Below the pieces are notes generated by a model that was given only the letters and a program-made list of their open reading frames with translations, did not search any database and had not been told where the DNA came from. Source: Pseudomonadota bacterium (lineage in GTDB: Bacteria; Pseudomonadota; Alphaproteobacteria; Sphingomonadales; SMXR01). From it: DNA of 34,310 nt. The position numbers and the translations under genes were made by a program. The stretch lies in the NCBI GenBank assembly GCA_022574255.1, contig JACZSK010000022.1, forward strand, positions 1 through 34,310, in the 5' to 3' direction. Positions 21,152 to 28,341 of the stretch are shown here, in pieces (position 1 is the first letter of the stretch; each line of letters opens with the position of its first letter).

Positions 21152-21424
21152 AGCATTTTCAGACCATTCAGAATCAATTTGATGGCTCGTGATCGTTGAC
21201 CGGGCAGGCGCGCGGTGACGCGCGATGCTCCCCCGAATTTGGCAGCATCGGGCAAGCCGTGCAACGCACCCGGGCGGCGATCACCAGCCACCGCAGGCAG
21301 GGTTCTTTTGTCCGGTGGCTGTGTTGTGCCCCTTGAACGATGTCCCGCATCGCCCTGCGGAGCCCGCCTTGCCACCGGACAAAATAACCTCTGTCAAATG
21401 GTTCCGCATGGTCTGAAAGTGCTC
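21151..21424. mobile_element. 274 bp MITE-like element with terminal inverted repeats, flanked by TA
   Basis: The ends are inverted copies: GAGCATTTTCAGACCAT from 21151 rightward and GAGCACTTTCAGACCAT read leftward from 21424. Similarity continues for about 31-32 bases (21151-21182 and 21394-21424). TA lies directly outside on both sides (21149-21150 and 21425-21426), as expected for a TA target duplication of the IS630/Tc1-mariner type. Inside are a second long inverted repeat and smaller palindromes. No transposase is encoded. It begins on the last base of the gyrB stop and ends 46 bases before the PBP gene, so its folded RNA could end or stabilise the gyrB transcript. Assignment to the IS630 type is inferred from the TA only. 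Confidence 0.8.
21301..21389. repeat. internal inverted repeat of the MITE-like element
   Basis: GGTTCTTTTGTCCGGTGGC (21301-21319) and GCCACCGGACAAAATAACC (21371-21389) are inverted copies with 18 of 19 bases matching, separated by 51 bases. Transcribed, they would form a long stem. Confidence 0.85.
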
Positions 21425-21470
21425 TAACCTCCCCTTTTTCGCCATAGTCCCGCTGTAGAGAACGCGGCAG

Positions 21471-23465
21471 ATGTTCTGGAAATGGATAAAAAACAAGTGG
21501 GCGTCGATTGGCGCGGAGGGCCGTGCGAAAGGTCTCGCGGAGGGCCGTGCAAAGGGTTGTGCGAAAAACCTGGACGCTCCGATCGCGGGCCTGCGGATGC
21601 GCCGCCCTTACCGCGCCGCCTATTGGGCCGCGGTTGGGGCCGTCTGGCTGGTCATGGCGACCGGGGTTTTTGTTCTCTATCTTGCCCATGATCTGCCCGA
21701 CCTCGAGAATCTCCCCCCACCGGGCGCCGCCGACCGCATAGAAGTGCGGGCGGAAAACGGGTCGCTCCTTGCCACCTATGGTGCGATTTACGGCGAGTGG
21801 CTCGATTTCCAGGAAATACCCCCGCTCATGATCAAGGCCATCGTTTCGGTCGAGGACCGGCGCTTCTACAGCCATATAGGCATCGATCCCCGCGCGATTG
21901 GGCGCGCCTTTTTCGCCAACGTTTCAGCCGGCGGAATAAGGGAAGGCGCCAGCACCATCACCCAGCAGCTGGCGAAGAATATTTTTCTCAGCCCGGACAG
22001 GACATTCAAGCGAAAAGCGCAGGAGGTGTTGCTGTCCCTGTGGCTGGAGGGAAAATTCACCAAGAACGAGTTGCTGACAATCTATCTGAACCGGGTTTAC
22101 TTCGGTTCCGGCACCTACGGCATCGACGGCGCGTCGCGGAAATTCTTCGGTCATTCGGCCCGCAGCCTGTCGCTGGGCGAGGCCGCCCTGCTGACCGGCC
22201 TGGTTAAAGCGCCATCGGCCTATGCGCCGACCCGCAGCCTGGAACGCGCTTACACACGCATGGGCGAGGTTCTGGGCATCATGATCCGCGAGGGCGTGGT
22301 TACCAAAGAAGCCGGACTGCGGGCGGGGGCGGATTTGCCGGCCATATCCGCCCGTGCCCTTGGCCAGGATAATCGCTATTTCGCCGACTGGGTGGTCGAA
22401 CGGCTGGCCGAGCTGGTGCCGCGGCACGCCAGCGCCCTGATCGTTTATACCAGCCTTGACCGCCAGGCCCAGGACGCCGCCGAGAGGGCGCTGAAAAACA
22501 CCCTCCGGCAGAGCGGCCCGGCGGCCAACGCCGGTCAGGGCGCCCTTGTTGCCATGGCCAGCGATGGCTCTGTGAAGGCGATGGTGGGGGGTGTCTCTTA
22601 TGGCCTCAGCCAGTTTAACCGGGCGGTGAAGGCGCGCCGCCAGCCGGGCTCGGCCTTCAAGGTCATTGTTTATCTGGCCGGCCTGGAGGCCGGGCTGACC
22701 CCCGAAACGATTATTATCGACCAGCCGGTGACCATTAATGGGTGGACGCCGAGGAATTACAGCGGCGAATACAAGGGTGCCATGAGTTTGATGGATGCCT
22801 TCGCCGGCTCCGTGAATTCGGTCGCCGTGCGTGTCTCGGAGCGGGCGGGGCGCGGGCGCGTGGTTGAAGTCGCCGCGCGTCTGGGCATCAAAAGTCGCAT
22901 GAGACCGCATCCCAGCATTGCCCTCGGCTCGTCCGAGGTGACGCCCCTGGAGCTCACGGCGGCCTATGCGGCAATTGGCAACGGCGGTTACCGGGTAACG
23001 CCCCACGCCATACTGGAAGTGCGCTCTGGTAGCGGCGAGCTTATTTACCGCCGCATACCGACCCCGGCGGTGCGGGTGATCTCCGAGGAAAATTCGGCAA
23101 CTCTGGCGGCCATGATGTCCGCCGTTATCCGCCGCGGCACCGGTCGTGCCGCCGCCATCGACCGCCCGGCGGCGGGAAAAACAGGAACCAGTCAAGATTT
23201 TCGCGACGCCTGGTTCCTTGGTTTTACCAATGACCTGGTGGCCGGCGTGTGGGTTGGAAATGATGACAATACGCCGATGCGCTCGGTAACCGGCGGTGGC
23301 TTGCCCGCCAGAATCTGGGCCGACTTCATGATTGCCGCCCATGCCGGCAAACCGCCCCGGCCACTCCTGTTTGACGCCTTCGGGGATCCTGCTGCGGGGG
23401 ATCCTGCTGCGGGGGATGAGGAGGAGCGCGGCCTGTGGGACCGCCTGTTCGGCGGGAAGCGCTGA
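21471..23465 (+). CDS. class A penicillin-binding protein (PBP1A type)
   Basis: This bifunctional peptidoglycan synthase polymerises glycan strands and cross-links peptides outside the inner membrane. The 664-residue product has a basic cytoplasmic tail, one transmembrane helix at about 51-71, a GT51 domain with the catalytic glutamate in VEDRRFYSH (E128), GASTITQQLAKN (159-170) and KRKAQEVLLSLWLE, and a transpeptidase domain with SxxK S394-K397 (SAFK), SVN at 447-449 and KTG at 570-572. All catalytic motifs are intact. Two small in-frame tandem repeats occur: 24 bp units coding GRAKG-type residues in the cytoplasmic tail and 15 bp units coding GDPAA near the C-terminus. The MITE-like element occupies most of its upstream region. 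Confidence 0.95.
   Translation: MFWKWIKNKWASIGAEGRAKGLAEGRAKGCAKNLDAPIAGLRMRRPYRAAYWAAVGAVWLVMATGVFVLYLAHDLPDLENLPPPGAADRIEVRAENGSLLATYGAIYGEWLDFQEIPPLMIKAIVSVEDRRFYSHIGIDPRAIGRAFFANVSAGGIREGASTITQQLAKNIFLSPDRTFKRKAQEVLLSLWLEGKFTKNELLTIYLNRVYFGSGTYGIDGASRKFFGHSARSLSLGEAALLTGLVKAPSAYAPTRSLERAYTRMGEVLGIMIREGVVTKEAGLRAGADLPAISARALGQDNRYFADWVVERLAELVPRHASALIVYTSLDRQAQDAAERALKNTLRQSGPAANAGQGALVAMASDGSVKAMVGGVSYGLSQFNRAVKARRQPGSAFKVIVYLAGLEAGLTPETIIIDQPVTINGWTPRNYSGEYKGAMSLMDAFAGSVNSVAVRVSERAGRGRVVEVAARLGIKSRMRPHPSIALGSSEVTPLELTAAYAAIGNGGYRVTPHAILEVRSGSGELIYRRIPTPAVRVISEENSATLAAMMSAVIRRGTGRAAAIDRPAAGKTGTSQDFRDAWFLGFTNDLVAGVWVGNDDNTPMRSVTGGGLPARIWADFMIAAHAGKPPRPLLFDAFGDPAAGDPAAGDEEERGLWDRLFGGKR
21513..21560 (+). 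repeat. 24 bp coding tandem repeat in the PBP N-terminal tail
   Basis: Two adjacent 24-base units (21513-21536 and 21537-21560) share GCGGAGGGCCGTGC and most other bases. They encode AEGRAKGL-like repeats in the cytoplasmic tail before the membrane helix. Confidence 0.7.
23382..23411 (+). repeat. 15 bp perfect coding tandem repeat near the PBP C-terminus
   Basis: GGGGATCCTGCTGCG occurs twice without a gap (23382-23396 and 23397-23411), giving GDPAAGDPAAGD just before the end of the protein. It is in frame, so changes in copy number would not truncate the enzyme. Confidence 0.85.
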
Positions 23466-23491
23466 GCCGGAAGGGCCCCAGGGTCCGGACC

Positions 23492-23941
23492 CTAGGTCTT
23501 CGCGGGCGCCTCTATATCGATAATATAATCTTCCAGATCGCCGGCCTGGCATTCCGCCACCACCAGCCCGCGCACCGACATGCCCGCTTCATGCACGCTG
23601 TCCGGGTCGCCGGTAACCAGGGGGTGCCAGGCGGGCAATTCCCGCCCCTCGTGCAGCACCCGGTAGGCGCAGGTGCCGGGCAGCCAGTCGAACCCGGCGT
23701 TATCCGGCGTCAATATAATGCAGGTGGCGACCCAGCGCGCCCTCTCGGCATACCTGGTGCAGCGAATTTTATCCAGATCGAGAAGCCGGCAGGCGACGCT
23801 GGTGTAATGCACCTCGCCGCTTTCTGCATTCTCCAGCTTGTGCAGACAGCATTTTCCGCAGCCGTCGCAGAGCGACTCCCATTCCTCCTGGTTCATTTCC
23901 GCCAGGGTTTTACGCTTCCAGAAAGGGAGTTCTTCAGACAT
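23492..23941 (-). CDS. YcgN/YkgJ-family cysteine cluster protein (UPF0260)
   Basis: The 149-residue product is a clear YcgN-type protein (UPF0260). It begins [25 protein letters not shown] and has the cysteine cluster CDGCGKCC (C25, C28, C31, C32), followed by single conserved cysteines at 51, 61, 74 and 91 and the blocks [12 protein letters not shown] and [27 protein letters not shown]. The cysteines suggest metal or Fe-S binding, but the molecular function is not established. It starts 5 bases after the Sco/SenC gene on the same strand, so the two are probably cotranscribed. The full family length and all motif cysteines are present. Confidence 0.92.
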   Translation of the reverse strand: MSEELPFWKRKTLAEMNQEEWESLCDGCGKCCLHKLENAESGEVHYTSVACRLLDLDKIRCTRYAERARWVATCIILTPDNAGFDWLPGTCAYRVLHEGRELPAWHPLVTGDPDSVHEAGMSVRGLVVAECQAGDLEDYIIDIEAPAKT

Positions 23942-23946
23942 CGCGG

Positions 23947-24612
23947 TCAGTCGAGCAGGGGTCGCAGCCGCGCCGCAATATCCCCGGGCGTGGCAATGGC
24001 GTTGAAATGGCTGACATATCGACCGTCCGGGCCCATCAGGTAAATCACCGAGGAATGGGCCATCAAATAACCGCCGTCTTCCATTTTCCCCATATCACCC
24101 ATGTTTTCCATGCCATCCATGTCGGCTTTCCCGTTGGCATCGGTGCGGGCGGAAGAAACCAGGTAAGCCGTGGCGACCACCGCAATAGCTTCGCTGCTTC
24201 CGGTCAGGCCAATGAGGGAGGGGTGGAAGGCAGCAATATAGTCGCCCATAACCGCGGCGCTGTCCCGGGCCGGATCGACGGTGATGAAAATGGGCTGCAG
24301 CGGCGCCAGATCGATGCCTTCCGCAGTCAGAATATCCAGCGCCATCGACATTTTCTGCAGGGCCAGCGGGCAAACATCGGGGCAGTGCGTGTAGCCGAAA
24401 TATATCAGCATGTAACGCCCGGCGAAATCAGTGTCGCTCACCGACGCGCCTCGGGGGTCAACCAGCGTGAATGGGCCGCCGACCAGAGCCTCGCCGGTCA
24501 CAACCGGGGAACGTTGCCGCTTGCCTGAAATTTCCAGCGCCACAGCCATTGCCGCCACCGCCAGCAGCCCCAGCAGCAGGCCATAAAGAATACGGCGCGT
24601 CGGCATATTCAT
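23947..24612 (-). CDS. SCO1/SenC family copper chaperone
   Basis: Sco/SenC proteins deliver copper to the CuA or CuB site of cytochrome oxidases and act as thiol-disulfide proteins on the periplasmic side. The 221-residue product has an N-terminal membrane anchor (residues 8-26), the CPDVC motif (C77 and C81) in a thioredoxin fold, and the third copper ligand histidine H186 in [11 protein letters not shown]. Between fold and histidine is an unusual methionine-rich insert (residues 165-184; Met at 165, 168, 171, 174, 177 and 184). It is divergent from the ankyrin-CbiB-regBA run, in line with the usual neighbourhood of senC/prrC and regBA. Confidence 0.93.
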   Translation of the reverse strand: MNMPTRRILYGLLLGLLAVAAMAVALEISGKRQRSPVVTGEALVGGPFTLVDPRGASVSDTDFAGRYMLIYFGYTHCPDVCPLALQKMSMALDILTAEGIDLAPLQPIFITVDPARDSAAVMGDYIAAFHPSLIGLTGSSEAIAVVATAYLVSSARTDANGKADMDGMENMGDMGKMEDGGYLMAHSSVIYLMGPDGRYVSHFNAIATPGDIAARLRPLLD

Positions 24613-24678
24613 CGCTGCGCTCTTCTTTTTCCGGTTGGTTTCATATTACCTGATCGCTTCTTTTTGATTGCCGCCAAG

Positions 24679-24707
24679 TTGCAGTCCCGCTCAGCTGCCT
24701 ATATAGA
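24679..24707 (+). promoter_or_regulatory. possible promoter for the ankyrin-regBA run
   Basis: TTGCAG at 24679-24684 and TATAGA at 24702-24707 are separated by 17 bases in the divergent gap, about 80 bases before the ankyrin gene ATG. Matches to consensus are moderate. Confidence 0.35.
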
Positions 24708-24785
24708 TTGTCGGCTGGCCGAATGTCGAATATCTTTGCAATATACCGGGCCGCGCCGCTGTTATTCAGAGTGAAGGAACTTCTT

Positions 24786-25367
24786 ATGCCTGCTGTTCGC
24801 AACCTTTTGGCCACGATCACCATCGCCCTCGCGGTCTGGACGGTGTCTGCGGTTTTCAGCGCTCCGTCGCAGGCGCAATTCTCGGATACCTGGGAATTTC
24901 TCAAAGCAGTTGAGGAGGTGGATTACCTCGAAATGCGCAACCGCATCTTCAAGGGTGCGAATGTGAACAGGAAAAATAGCGACGGATTTCCGGCAATCGT
25001 TATCGCCGCTGAAAAGCGCAATCAGAAGCTGATAAAGTTTCTGCTGGACCAGGGCGTGAAGATCAATGCCACCACCACGGAACGAAAGGAAACCGCCTTG
25101 ATGCGCCGAGCGGAGGTGGGCGACTTCGAGACATTGTCCCAGTTGCTGGATCTGGGAGCCGACGTGGATCTTCGCGACAAAAGTGGCGTTACCGCCCTGA
25201 TGCGCGCCGCCCGCAACAGAAAGCAGCGCGTTGTGCGGCGGCTTCTGGAAGCCGGCGCTGCGGTTGATGCAACCGACTTTACAGGCAAGTCCGCGCTGGG
25301 TTATGCGCGCGACGCCCGGGCCCGGCGCGTTGTTCGACTCCTGGAAGAGGCCGGCGCGCGATTTTAG
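24786..25367 (+). CDS. exported ankyrin-repeat protein
   Basis: The 193-residue product has a signal peptide (MPAVRNLLATITIALAVWTVSA, with a likely cleavage after PSQA) and about four ankyrin repeats: GANVNRKNSDGFPAIVIAAEK, GVKINATTTERKETALMRRAE, GADVDLRDKSGVTALMRAAR and GAAVDATDFTGKSALGYARD. It is predicted to be a periplasmic protein-binding scaffold; the partner is unknown. The ATG at 24786 was chosen because AAGGAA lies 7 bases upstream and the signal peptide starts there; a longer frame from 24708 starts with TTG and has no support. It is the first gene of a tight run: 12 bases to the CbiB-like gene, then regB and regA. Confidence 0.88.
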   Translation: MPAVRNLLATITIALAVWTVSAVFSAPSQAQFSDTWEFLKAVEEVDYLEMRNRIFKGANVNRKNSDGFPAIVIAAEKRNQKLIKFLLDQGVKINATTTERKETALMRRAEVGDFETLSQLLDLGADVDLRDKSGVTALMRAARNRKQRVVRRLLEAGAAVDATDFTGKSALGYARDARARRVVRLLEEAGARF

Positions 25368-25379
25368 CGTGAAGAGGTC

Positions 25380-26336
25380 ATGACCCTCTCTTTCCTGTTT
25401 CCCTCTCTTGGCGAAGGTCTGTTCCTGGCCATCCTTGCGCTGTTCATAGATGCGCTGGTCGGCGGGCATAATTTGCTCGGGCGGGTGCCGGGACCGGACA
25501 GCCTGCTGCGCATTGCCGGACTTTTCATACTGGACAGCACCTCGTCCAGAAATCCGGGGCCGCTATGGGCATGGATTACGGGGGTAGTTTTTACCCTGCT
25601 TGTCATTTTTCTGGCTGCCGGTCCTGGCTGGCTGCTTGATAATATTGCCGCCACGACCCTGTGGCTGGTGGTGATCAAAGCTGGTTTGCTGGCGTTGCTG
25701 CTCGGTCAGCGCACAGTCATCGATACCGCCCGCAAGCTGGCCGGTCGTCTGGCCAGTCCGTCCGGGCAGGATGCCGACGGCCGCTACGCCGCCGCGCGCT
25801 GGATGGTGGAGCGTTTGAACAACCGCTTTGCGGACGGGCTGATCGCGAACCTGTTCTGGTTCCTGACCGGTGGCTTCGCCGGGCTTCTCGCATTCCGCGC
25901 CATCGCGGTGCTGGCCGCTGTGGGATCGCCGAATGGCATCAGGCGACCCGGCGATCCGGTTTTCTGGCTGGTCGGATGGCTTTACTGGCTCACCGGCCTG
26001 ATCCCCGGAATACTGACTTCAGTTGCGCTGATAGTGGCCGGGGCTATCGTGGCGCCCAAAACAGCCTTTCACGGTGCCGGCTTTCTGTTTTCGGGGGGTC
26101 TGTGGGCGTCTCTTCCAATCCGGCTGTGGCCACTTCATGTTGTTTGTCGTTCCCTTGCCCTTGCCCTGAAGGCCGACCCCGACGGGGAGACATCGGGCAG
26201 CGACTGGGTCGGTGCAAAAGATGGCCGTGCCCGTGCCAATGCCCGCGATGTTCGCCGCGCAATGCTGGTCATTGTCAGCGGCTGGCTGCTGGTTTTTGCC
26301 GCGCTTTCGGCCTTGCTCTTGCAGGTATTGCGCTAG
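25380..26336 (+). CDS. divergent CobD/CbiB-like integral membrane protein
   Basis: The 318-residue, very hydrophobic product resembles the CobD/CbiB family (adenosylcobinamide-phosphate synthase): an N-terminal AILALFIDALVGG helix, a cytoplasmic segment, and residues 136-177 with VERLNNRFADGLIANLFWFLTGGFAGLLAFRAI, which lines up with the typical ESLAENFSDG...PLFW..GG..GA..YKA region. The motif that normally follows (NTLDSMVG) is not recognisable, so true cobalamin synthesis is doubtful. No other cob gene is nearby. It lies between the ankyrin gene (12 bases) and regB (38 bases), which hints at a role in that signalling unit. GAAGAGG precedes the ATG. Family membership is fairly sure; function is unknown. 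Confidence 0.75.
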   Translation: MTLSFLFPSLGEGLFLAILALFIDALVGGHNLLGRVPGPDSLLRIAGLFILDSTSSRNPGPLWAWITGVVFTLLVIFLAAGPGWLLDNIAATTLWLVVIKAGLLALLLGQRTVIDTARKLAGRLASPSGQDADGRYAAARWMVERLNNRFADGLIANLFWFLTGGFAGLLAFRAIAVLAAVGSPNGIRRPGDPVFWLVGWLYWLTGLIPGILTSVALIVAGAIVAPKTAFHGAGFLFSGGLWASLPIRLWPLHVVCRSLALALKADPDGETSGSDWVGAKDGRARANARDVRRAMLVIVSGWLLVFAALSALLLQVLR

Positions 26337-26374
26337 GGTCTGGACGCTGGAAAATCGGGTTGAAGGGGCGAGGC

Positions 26375-27727
26375 ATGCCAACAGCAGAAAACATCCCCGG
26401 GAGCAAAAAAGCCCACGCCGCCGCGGGGCGGGGGTTTAGCGCCCGCGTTCGTCTCAGAACCCTGGTCAATATCCGCTGGTTTGCCGTTGCCGGGCAGTTT
26501 ATTTCGCTGGTCGCTGTTTATTTTGCGCTTGAGTTTCAGTTCGACCTGATCCCCGCATTGGCCGCGGTGGCGCTCTCGGCTCTTTTCAATCTCTATCTTC
26601 AATACCGGTACCGGGCAGCAAGGCAGCTCTCGGACAGAGAGGCCAGCCTGCAACTGGCCTATGACCTGACCCAGCTCAGCGCCCTGCTGTATCTGACGGG
26701 TGGTGTGCAAAATCCCTTTTCCGTGCTGTTGCTGGTGCCGGTGACCATCTCCGCCACCATGTTAAGCCGCCGGGCGACCCTGCGCCTGTTGTCACTGGCA
26801 ATTTTTCTCAGCGTCGCCCTGGTGCAATGGCATGCGCCGCTTCCCTGGGGTGAACCGAGGTTGAGTTTTCCGCCCCTCTATTTGTGGGGAATGTGGGTTG
26901 GCCTGGCCTTGACGATGGTTTTTCTTGTCCTCTATGCGGTGCGCGTCTCGGAAGAAGCGCGGCGCCGCGCCGACGCGCTGACCGCCACCCAGGCGGCTCT
27001 GGCCCGAGAGCATCAATTGGCGGCCCTGGGGGCGCTGGCCGCCGCCGCCGCCCATGAATTGGGTACACCGCTGGGGTCAATCATGCTGGCCGCAAGGGAG
27101 CTGACCGCCGACAAGAGCATCCCTGAACCATTGTCTTCGGAACTGGAGCTGATCCATGGCGAAGCCAGGCGATGCCGCGCCATACTGGAGGAGCTCGCCA
27201 GCTCTCACGCCGACAGCGATATCAACCATTTTGACGATCTGCCGCTGGAGGCAATTGTCCGGCAGGCCGCGGAACCTTACGCGCATCGGGGAAAGCGAAT
27301 TCGCATTGAAAGTGCCGCCGCCGCCGGTGACGGACTGCCGGTGGTGCCAAACCGCGCCGAAATTCGTCATGGCCTGGGAAATTTCATAGAGAACGCCGTG
27401 CGATATGCGACCGAGGAGGTTCACGTGCGGTTGCATGGCAAGGACGACAGCATCGTGATCGAAATTTCAGACGATGGGCCGGGGTTTGATCCCGCGATCA
27501 TGGACGACCTGGGCGAGCCCTATGTGTTTGCGGCGCGCCCCCACTTCCAGCCGGACCCGGAAGATGAAATCGCCGGCGGGCTGGGTCTGGGAATATTTAT
27601 TGCCAAGACATTGATTGAGCAAACCGGCGGGCGTGTTACATTTTCCAATAACAAGCCGGGCGGCGCTTGCGTCGCCATTGCGTGGGACCGCCATCAACTC
27701 ACGCGCGGCGCAAAGACGGAAGAATGA
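26375..27727 (+). CDS. regB: RegB/PrrB/ActS-type redox sensor histidine kinase
   Basis: RegB-type kinases sense the ubiquinone pool and cellular redox state and phosphorylate RegA. The 450-residue product has a hydrophobic membrane domain of about six helices (residues 30-190). It includes the family quinone-linked heptapeptide GGVQNPF at 109-115, an H-box AAAAHELGTPLGS with the phospho-histidine H227, a downstream cysteine C267 in RRCRAILEEL that corresponds to the redox-active cysteine of RegB, the N-box (GNFIENAVRYA) and G-boxes DDGPGF and GGLGLG. The ATG at 26375 has AAGGGG upstream; the frame is open far to the left but only as a shadow of the previous gene. regA follows after 21 bases. 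Confidence 0.93.
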   Translation: MPTAENIPGSKKAHAAAGRGFSARVRLRTLVNIRWFAVAGQFISLVAVYFALEFQFDLIPALAAVALSALFNLYLQYRYRAARQLSDREASLQLAYDLTQLSALLYLTGGVQNPFSVLLLVPVTISATMLSRRATLRLLSLAIFLSVALVQWHAPLPWGEPRLSFPPLYLWGMWVGLALTMVFLVLYAVRVSEEARRRADALTATQAALAREHQLAALGALAAAAAHELGTPLGSIMLAARELTADKSIPEPLSSELELIHGEARRCRAILEELASSHADSDINHFDDLPLEAIVRQAAEPYAHRGKRIRIESAAAAGDGLPVVPNRAEIRHGLGNFIENAVRYATEEVHVRLHGKDDSIVIEISDDGPGFDPAIMDDLGEPYVFAARPHFQPDPEDEIAGGLGLGIFIAKTLIEQTGGRVTFSNNKPGGACVAIAWDRHQLTRGAKTEE

Positions 27728-27748
27728 CTCTGCACAGGTTCCAGGATT

Positions 27749-28303
27749 ATGGTGGATGACACGCCCGGGCTAACGCCTGGGGAAGATTCAACATTGCTGA
27801 TTGTGGACGATGACATTGTTTTCCGTGGCCAATTGGTGCGCGCGATGGAAAACCGTGGTTTCTCGGTGATCGCCGCCGAGGGCATTGCCGAAGCCAGGCG
27901 ACTGGTTGAAGCGGAAGCGCCCGCCTACGCGGTTATCGATATGCGTCTTCAGGACGGCAATGGCCTGGACCTGGTCGAGCCGTTGCGGGCCAGGCGCAGC
28001 GATATGAAGATCGTGATTCTTACCGGCTTCGGCAACATTGCCAGCGCCGTGGCGGCGATTAAAGTCGGGGCGGTGGATTACCTGGCCAAGCCGGCCGATG
28101 CGGACGATATTGCCAAGGCGCTGCTGTCGAGAACACAGCAACCACCACCGCCCGAGAATCCCATGTCGGCGGATCGTGTGCGCTGGGAGCATATCCAGAG
28201 GGTTTATGAGTTATGCGACCGCAATGTATCCGAGACGGCGCGCCGGCTGAAAATGCATCGCCGAACCCTGCAGCGCATTCTTGCCAAGCGCTCGCCTCGC
28301 TAG
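27749..28303 (+). CDS. regA: RegA/PrrA/ActR-type response regulator
   Basis: RegA is a global redox response regulator controlling respiration, photosynthesis, carbon or nitrogen fixation genes depending on the species. The 184-residue product has a receiver domain with acidic residues D20/D21, phospho-acceptor D64 in VIDMRLQDGNG, the threonine in ILTGFGNIASAV and lysine in YLAKPAD. A proline linker (QPPPPENP) and a Fis-type helix-turn-helix follow. The C-terminal block VYELCDRNVSETARRLKMHR and RTLQRILAKR is almost invariant in RegA orthologues, making the assignment firm. It is downstream of and presumably cotranscribed with regB. Target genes cannot be read from this window. Confidence 0.95.
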   Translation: MVDDTPGLTPGEDSTLLIVDDDIVFRGQLVRAMENRGFSVIAAEGIAEARRLVEAEAPAYAVIDMRLQDGNGLDLVEPLRARRSDMKIVILTGFGNIASAVAAIKVGAVDYLAKPADADDIAKALLSRTQQPPPPENPMSADRVRWEHIQRVYELCDRNVSETARRLKMHRRTLQRILAKRSPR

Positions 28304-28308
28304 GCGAG
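28291..28308 (+). terminator. hairpin across the regA stop codon
   Basis: CTCGCCT (28291-28297) and AGGCGAG (28302-28308) form a perfect 7 bp stem with loop CGCT; the regA TAG stop lies within it. No T-run follows. It sits in the short convergent gap to the next minus-strand gene. Confidence 0.35.
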
Positions 28309-28341
28309 GGAGTGCGGCGTGCCGGGTCCGGAGCTGCGCCC

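Noticed and set aside
21174-21496. minus-strand frames across the MITE-like element as a transposase remnant
   Set aside because: The translated peptides show no DDE or helix-turn-helix motifs and arise from the palindromic sequence itself; they cannot be tied to a transposase.
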